A DNA stretch of 12,512 nucleotides from an uncultured Lachnospiraceae bacterium (lineage in GTDB: Bacteria > Bacillota > Clostridia > Lachnospirales > Lachnospiraceae): positions 1 through 12,512 of the forward strand of contig CAJUHQ010000102.1 of NCBI GenBank assembly GCA_910586095.1, given 5' to 3'. Shown here piece after piece: positions 12,512-12,512 of this stretch; position 1 is the first letter of the stretch; every line of letters starts with the position of its first letter. The position numbers and the translations under genes are program-made. Under the pieces are notes generated by a model, which was not told the origin of the DNA, searched no databases, and was given only the letters and a program-made list of their open reading frames with translations.

Positions 12512-12512
12512 T

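Overview
The window looks like a low-GC Firmicutes chromosome, most likely a clostridial gut bacterium of the Lachnospiraceae type. That placement is inference from gene content: ispE followed by a GntR regulator, a DUF1934 protein, an extended RpiB/LacA/LacB isomerase, strong AGGAGG-type ribosome binding sites with several TTG/GTG starts, and a Tn916-like integrase module. No rRNA, tRNA or CRISPR array is visible.

Left part (1-870): a GNAT acetyltransferase gene sits behind an elaborate leader. A 24-codon GTG-start leader ORF runs through two perfect hairpins and stops just before a third hairpin that abuts the acetyltransferase ribosome binding site. Part of this leader is an imperfect duplication. 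The layout resembles attenuation-controlled resistance genes.

Middle-left part (904-5260), all on the minus strand in transcription order: an RpiB/LacA/LacB-type isomerase, an unannotated 57-aa GTG-start gene, a terminator, a MATE exporter, an ATP-grasp ligase-like enzyme and a nucleoside (uridine-type) phosphorylase. A ligase-like ATP-grasp next to a MATE exporter could form a small make-and-export or modify-and-export unit, but no substrate can be read from the sequence.

Centre (5249-9579): a small alarmone synthetase of the RelA/SpoT synthetase-only type (plus strand, TTG start) converges on a DUF1934 gene (minus strand, TTG start). They share one bidirectional terminator whose loop holds the DUF1934 stop codon. 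Upstream of DUF1934 lies a striking non-coding element of four consecutive hairpins ending in a plus-strand U-tract, then an unrecognised 99-aa membrane protein gene, then the ispE-gntR pair driven by a near-consensus promoter.

Right part (9580-12512): a cyclophilin gene, then immediately one end of an integrated Tn916-like element. It shows AT-rich candidate junction DNA, 12-bp direct repeats (candidate integrase arm sites), a tyrosine integrase split by a frameshift, a ribbon-helix-helix gene whose promoter is spanned by a perfect 20-bp inverted repeat, a DUF6462/excisionase-like gene, and a run of tightly packed small ORFs of unknown status reaching the window edge. The rest of the element lies outside the window.
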